From: an uncultured Desulfobacterales bacterium
GTDB taxonomy: Bacteria > Desulfobacterota > Desulfobacteria > Desulfobacterales > JAFDCJ01
Direction of reading: 5' to 3'
DNA: 25,897 bases
Assembly: GCA_945787595.1 (NCBI GenBank)
Contig: CALZJV010000012.1
Span: 1 to 25,897, forward strand
The position numbers and the translations under genes are program-made. This document shows positions 23,662-25,897 of the stretch, one piece after another; position 1 is the stretch's first letter, and the number at the start of each line of letters is the position of its first letter. The notes under the pieces were generated by a model that saw only the letters and a program-made list of their open reading frames with translations, ran no database searches and was not told the origin of the DNA.

Positions 23662-23964
23662 TTAATCATCATCACGTCTCTCTTGTCTTCTGCTAGTTCT
23701 GCGCGCAGTTCGACGAGCGGTGCGACGACAGGAACGGCGGACACTCCCCGCCAGCATCAAATCGCTGTCGGACTCGACATTCTCAGATAAAAATGTTGAC
23801 GCCGCATTATCATGGATAGATCCTGGTAGTGAAGAAGCGGAATCCATATACTCATCTACTGCAGTAAATGTTCTTTTTGCAGCTGAAGCCGTCGTCACAC
23901 CAACGAATGCGGCAGCTCCGGTCACTAACAAATTAAAAAATTGTCTCCGGTTTAATTCTTTCAT
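23662..23964 (-). CDS. Small Tat-exported protein with a C-terminal (RRxx)6 repeat
   Basis: 100 residues. The N-terminus is a twin-arginine signal (NRRQFFNLL, Arg6-Arg7, hydrophobic to about 22, cleavage after ASA at about 28). The mature middle is polar and acidic. Residues 76-97 contain Arg-Arg pairs at exactly four-residue spacing, six times (pairs at 76, 80, 84, 88, 92, 96), with one Cys at 79, ending DDD. As a helix this gives a heavily basic stripe that could bind lipid A, phosphates or an acidic partner. AAGGAGG lies before ATG23964. I know of no named family; it lies directly upstream of DUF2092. Confidence 0.8.
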   Translation of the reverse strand: MKELNRRQFFNLLVTGAAAFVGVTTASAAKRTFTAVDEYMDSASSLPGSIHDNAASTFLSENVESDSDLMLAGSVRRSCRRTARRTARRTSRRQERRDDD

Positions 23965-23981
23965 TTTTGCCTCCTTGAGCT

Positions 23982-24168
23982 TAGTTAATTGTGTTGACTG
24001 AGTTGATTAAGTTAATTGTCCCAGTTAAATCCGCTTCGCTGATTTCTACGAAATATTTAACGGGATAAAAGTTTATTGGGTTAATTGCGTTAGCCGAATT
24101 AATTATATCAACCAATCAAGCTCTCACCCTCTTAACTTCTCATCTTCTTAATTTCTTAACTTCTATCT
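23982..24168. repeat. Degenerate GTTAATTG / CTTAACTTCT repeats with an embedded hairpin
   Basis: GTTAATTGTGTTGACTGAGT and similar units run 23983-24020, and GGGTTAATTGCGTTAGCC continues at 24078-24095. A hairpin splits them: CCCAGTTAAAT (24020-24030) with ATTTAACGGG (24055-24064), ten pairs and one bulged A. CTTAACTTCTCATCTTCTTA and TTTCTTAACTTCT follow at 24131-24163. It separates the lipoprotein and Arg-rich protein genes. Confidence 0.6.
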
Positions 24169-24173
24169 TCACC

Positions 24174-24476
24174 CTACGGTTGTTGCTCACCGCTCTTGGT
24201 CCCTGTCTTCTTCTCCTCGCTGCCCATTTTTTGTCGTTCGCCGTCTGCAGCCTCATCCGAACTTTTGCCGGCCTCGCTGCCGGTCTCCGGCTCGTCTGCC
24301 TTTCTAAAGATTACGAACTCACCCTCTGATCCGGTGAAAAGGCCCTTCTGCGGTCCCTCCTCCCGGTCGTCACGCGGCTCGTAAGGCTTGATGCCGGCGC
24401 ACCCGGCGATCAGCAATGCCACCAGCAATGGACCGATCCACAGCGCTATTCGTCTAAGTGTTTTAGATATACCCAT
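24174..24476 (-). CDS. Small acidic lipoprotein
   Basis: 100 residues. A lipoprotein signal ends in the lipobox LIAGC (Cys26), so it is anchored by lipid. Gly follows Ala at +3, with no Asp at +2, favouring outer-membrane sorting. The mature part has a short ordered-looking segment (KGLFTGSEGEFVIFRK) and then a Glu/Lys/Gly/Ser-rich, probably disordered tail. No family recognised. The ATG at 24476 overlaps the porin stop codon by one base (TGATG), so it is translationally coupled to the porin and likely works with it. Confidence 0.82.
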   Translation of the reverse strand: MGISKTLRRIALWIGPLLVALLIAGCAGIKPYEPRDDREEGPQKGLFTGSEGEFVIFRKADEPETGSEAGKSSDEAADGERQKMGSEEKKTGTKSGEQQP

Positions 24477-25816
24477 CAGAACTTCACCCTTGCCCCGATC
24501 GAACCCACGCTGATGTCATGGACACTGGGCGCAACATCCCGATCGAGCGAGTAAAGGCGGTATAGCAAGTAAAATTCAGTGCCGTACACCTCGAAAGACT
24601 GGACCGCCGCCGCACCGACCGAATAGCCGTCGTCATCTTCCGTGGGAAGGTTCAGTGACCGCGTGTAGTCGAGGCCAAAAGCCGTCTCGCCGAAGGAAAA
24701 GAATCTTTTCAGCCATCCAACCTTGGCATAAAAGTTTTTGGGGTCGCTCTGGTTGTCTCGCTCCAGCAAACCGGCGGACAGGGTGAAATTCAACCCGGTG
24801 TCCTCATGCAGTAGTGAAAAGGAGCCGTTATATTGAAAGTCCGTATCGTCCCCGTTGGGATAAGCGAAAGCAGCGGCAGCAGCGGCCTTGAAGCCATAGC
24901 CTTGTCCCCCCCACCACAAAGACCCATCATATCGCTGATCGCTGATGGCCGAGGTGGCGAGGTGAAAACCATAGAATGTGGGAGAGTCATAGCGCACCCT
25001 GTTTCTGCGGTTCAAACCGTCAAAGCTATTGAAGGCATCTGAGATTCTGACATTCGTGAGAGCGTCATCGGAGGTTTGCCGGAACAACATGCCCCCGGCA
25101 GTGTCCGAGATGGTCGCGTACGAGATCACGCCGGTTCCGGACAGATCGACTGCGCCGGCGGTGTAGGATGCCGTGGCGCCCTTGCCCAAGGAAAGCTTGC
25201 CGAAGCGCTTGCTGTCAAGGGACACCTCCGTCCAGCGCTGGTCGAAAATGTTGTTGGTCTCTTGGTTGTTCTGGTTGACTTGTCCGGCCAAATTCGGCGC
25301 AATTGTGAGTTCAATTCTGGTGCCAAGGGTCAAGTCGTCGGTAGCCTTGGCGGTGCCGTCAAAGCGGACACGGCTTTCACTGTTGTCGTTGTCTACGAAG
25401 TAGGCATCGGTGTCTTTTCCGTCATCGACGATATTCACGGCTCGGTTAACTTGTCCTGAGATGGCAAGCTTGACCCGCTCCCCACCACCCGAAGTAACGA
25501 CCTTTTTATCGGGCGGCGGTGCTATGGTGGAAGCCACCGCCGGCTTTGCAGCGGGCTTCTCGGCGGCAACGGGCACCTCTTCCGTATCGGCATCCTTGAC
25601 CAGGGATTCCATCTGTTTCTGAAGGTCCTGCAGCAACTGCCTTTGTGCATCGAGCTGCTTTTGCTGAGCCTCCATCTGTTTCTGCTGGGCTTCAATAACA
25701 CGCTGCAGCTCCTGAACTTTATTGGCTTCCTGGGCGGTGGCCGGAAACGCAAGGAGAGCCAGACCGATGATTCCACCAGCTATAAGCAGAACGTGACGAA
25801 AGGAAAAAGTTTTCAT
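24476..25816 (-). CDS. Outer-membrane porin with N-terminal coiled coil
   Basis: 446 residues. A Sec signal (1-28, AxA-type end) is followed by a coiled coil at about 33-75 built of repeated Gln-Lys-Gln-(Met/Leu)-(Glu/Asp)-Ala heptad-like units, and a Pro/Ala linker (about 78-105). A beta-barrel from about 112 to the end follows, with alternating strands and the terminal Phe (GARVKF) required by the BAM machinery. This is the general Gram-negative porin type. The coiled coil may trimerise the protein or reach into the periplasm to a partner such as the HlyD-type adaptor (inference). AAGGAG lies before ATG25816. First gene of the minus-strand island. Confidence 0.9.
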   Translation of the reverse strand: MKTFSFRHVLLIAGGIIGLALLAFPATAQEANKVQELQRVIEAQQKQMEAQQKQLDAQRQLLQDLQKQMESLVKDADTEEVPVAAEKPAAKPAVASTIAPPPDKKVVTSGGGERVKLAISGQVNRAVNIVDDGKDTDAYFVDNDNSESRVRFDGTAKATDDLTLGTRIELTIAPNLAGQVNQNNQETNNIFDQRWTEVSLDSKRFGKLSLGKGATASYTAGAVDLSGTGVISYATISDTAGGMLFRQTSDDALTNVRISDAFNSFDGLNRRNRVRYDSPTFYGFHLATSAISDQRYDGSLWWGGQGYGFKAAAAAAFAYPNGDDTDFQYNGSFSLLHEDTGLNFTLSAGLLERDNQSDPKNFYAKVGWLKRFFSFGETAFGLDYTRSLNLPTEDDDGYSVGAAAVQSFEVYGTEFYLLYRLYSLDRDVAPSVHDISVGSIGARVKF

Positions 25817-25897
25817 GGTGTACTCCTTTATTATTCATAGTTCTCTAACGCTGTCCTAACTGCATCCATACTTCTTTTACTACAGTCATCGTAGTGT

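Noticed and set aside
25879..25895. ACTAC-N7-GTAGT inverted repeat upstream of the porin as an operator
   Set aside because: The arms are only five bases, the window ends here, and no regulator is adjacent; too weak to call.
1..25897. tRNA, rRNA or known riboswitch
   Set aside because: No cloverleaf, conserved rRNA segment or familiar riboswitch core was recognised by eye in any gap.

Overview
The window reads as a chromosome segment of a Gram-negative bacterium. Outer-membrane porin, lipoprotein, Tat-exported and sigma-54 functions are all present. The gene content, the single-cluster ferredoxin and the very repeat-rich AT-type intergenic DNA point to a deltaproteobacterial (Desulfobacterota-type) organism. 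That placement is inference from gene style; no rRNA or other taxonomic marker lies here.

Layout. 1-6.7 kb holds small housekeeping or accessory units: a ferredoxin (-), a fosmidomycin-resistance-type MFS transporter (+), a Tat-exported molybdopterin oxidoreductase (-), a three-gene run of an unknown protein, a TPR protein and NudC NADH pyrophosphatase (+), and a quinol-monooxygenase-like ABM protein (-). 6.8-9.9 kb is a divergent pair: an unidentified radical SAM protein (-) and a sigma-54 enhancer-binding activator (+). A good -24/-12 promoter faces the radical SAM gene, and a terminator follows the activator. 10.1-14.9 kb is a translationally coupled YhaO/YhaN-type nuclease/SMC-ATPase pair, related to SbcD/SbcC.

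15.3-25.8 kb is all minus strand and looks more G+C-rich. Read in transcription order it encodes a coiled-coil porin, a small lipoprotein, a small Tat-exported protein ending in six RRxx repeats, a DUF2092 periplasmic protein, an AaeB/FUSC-type transporter, a DUF1656 (AaeX-like) membrane protein, an AaeA/HlyD-type membrane-fusion protein, a CPA1 cation/proton antiporter and a two-TM K+ channel. I read this as a cell-envelope efflux and ion-homeostasis island. Two broken DUF4239-like genes and one further gene fragment lie in its gaps, so the island seems to be decaying or rearranged.

The intergenic DNA is the strangest part. Nearly every gap is filled by one of about a dozen families of degenerate, short-period, phrase-like repeats, many arranged as imperfect inverted repeats (for example the family with core CAATGACCAAAA in four copies). 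One copy of that family is interrupted by a ~104-bp hairpin element flanked by AAATTA on both sides. Removing it restores a normal repeat, which is good evidence for a small mobile element. The most promising leads for new biology are the sigma-54/radical SAM pair, the envelope island with its (RRxx)6 protein, and the repeat families.
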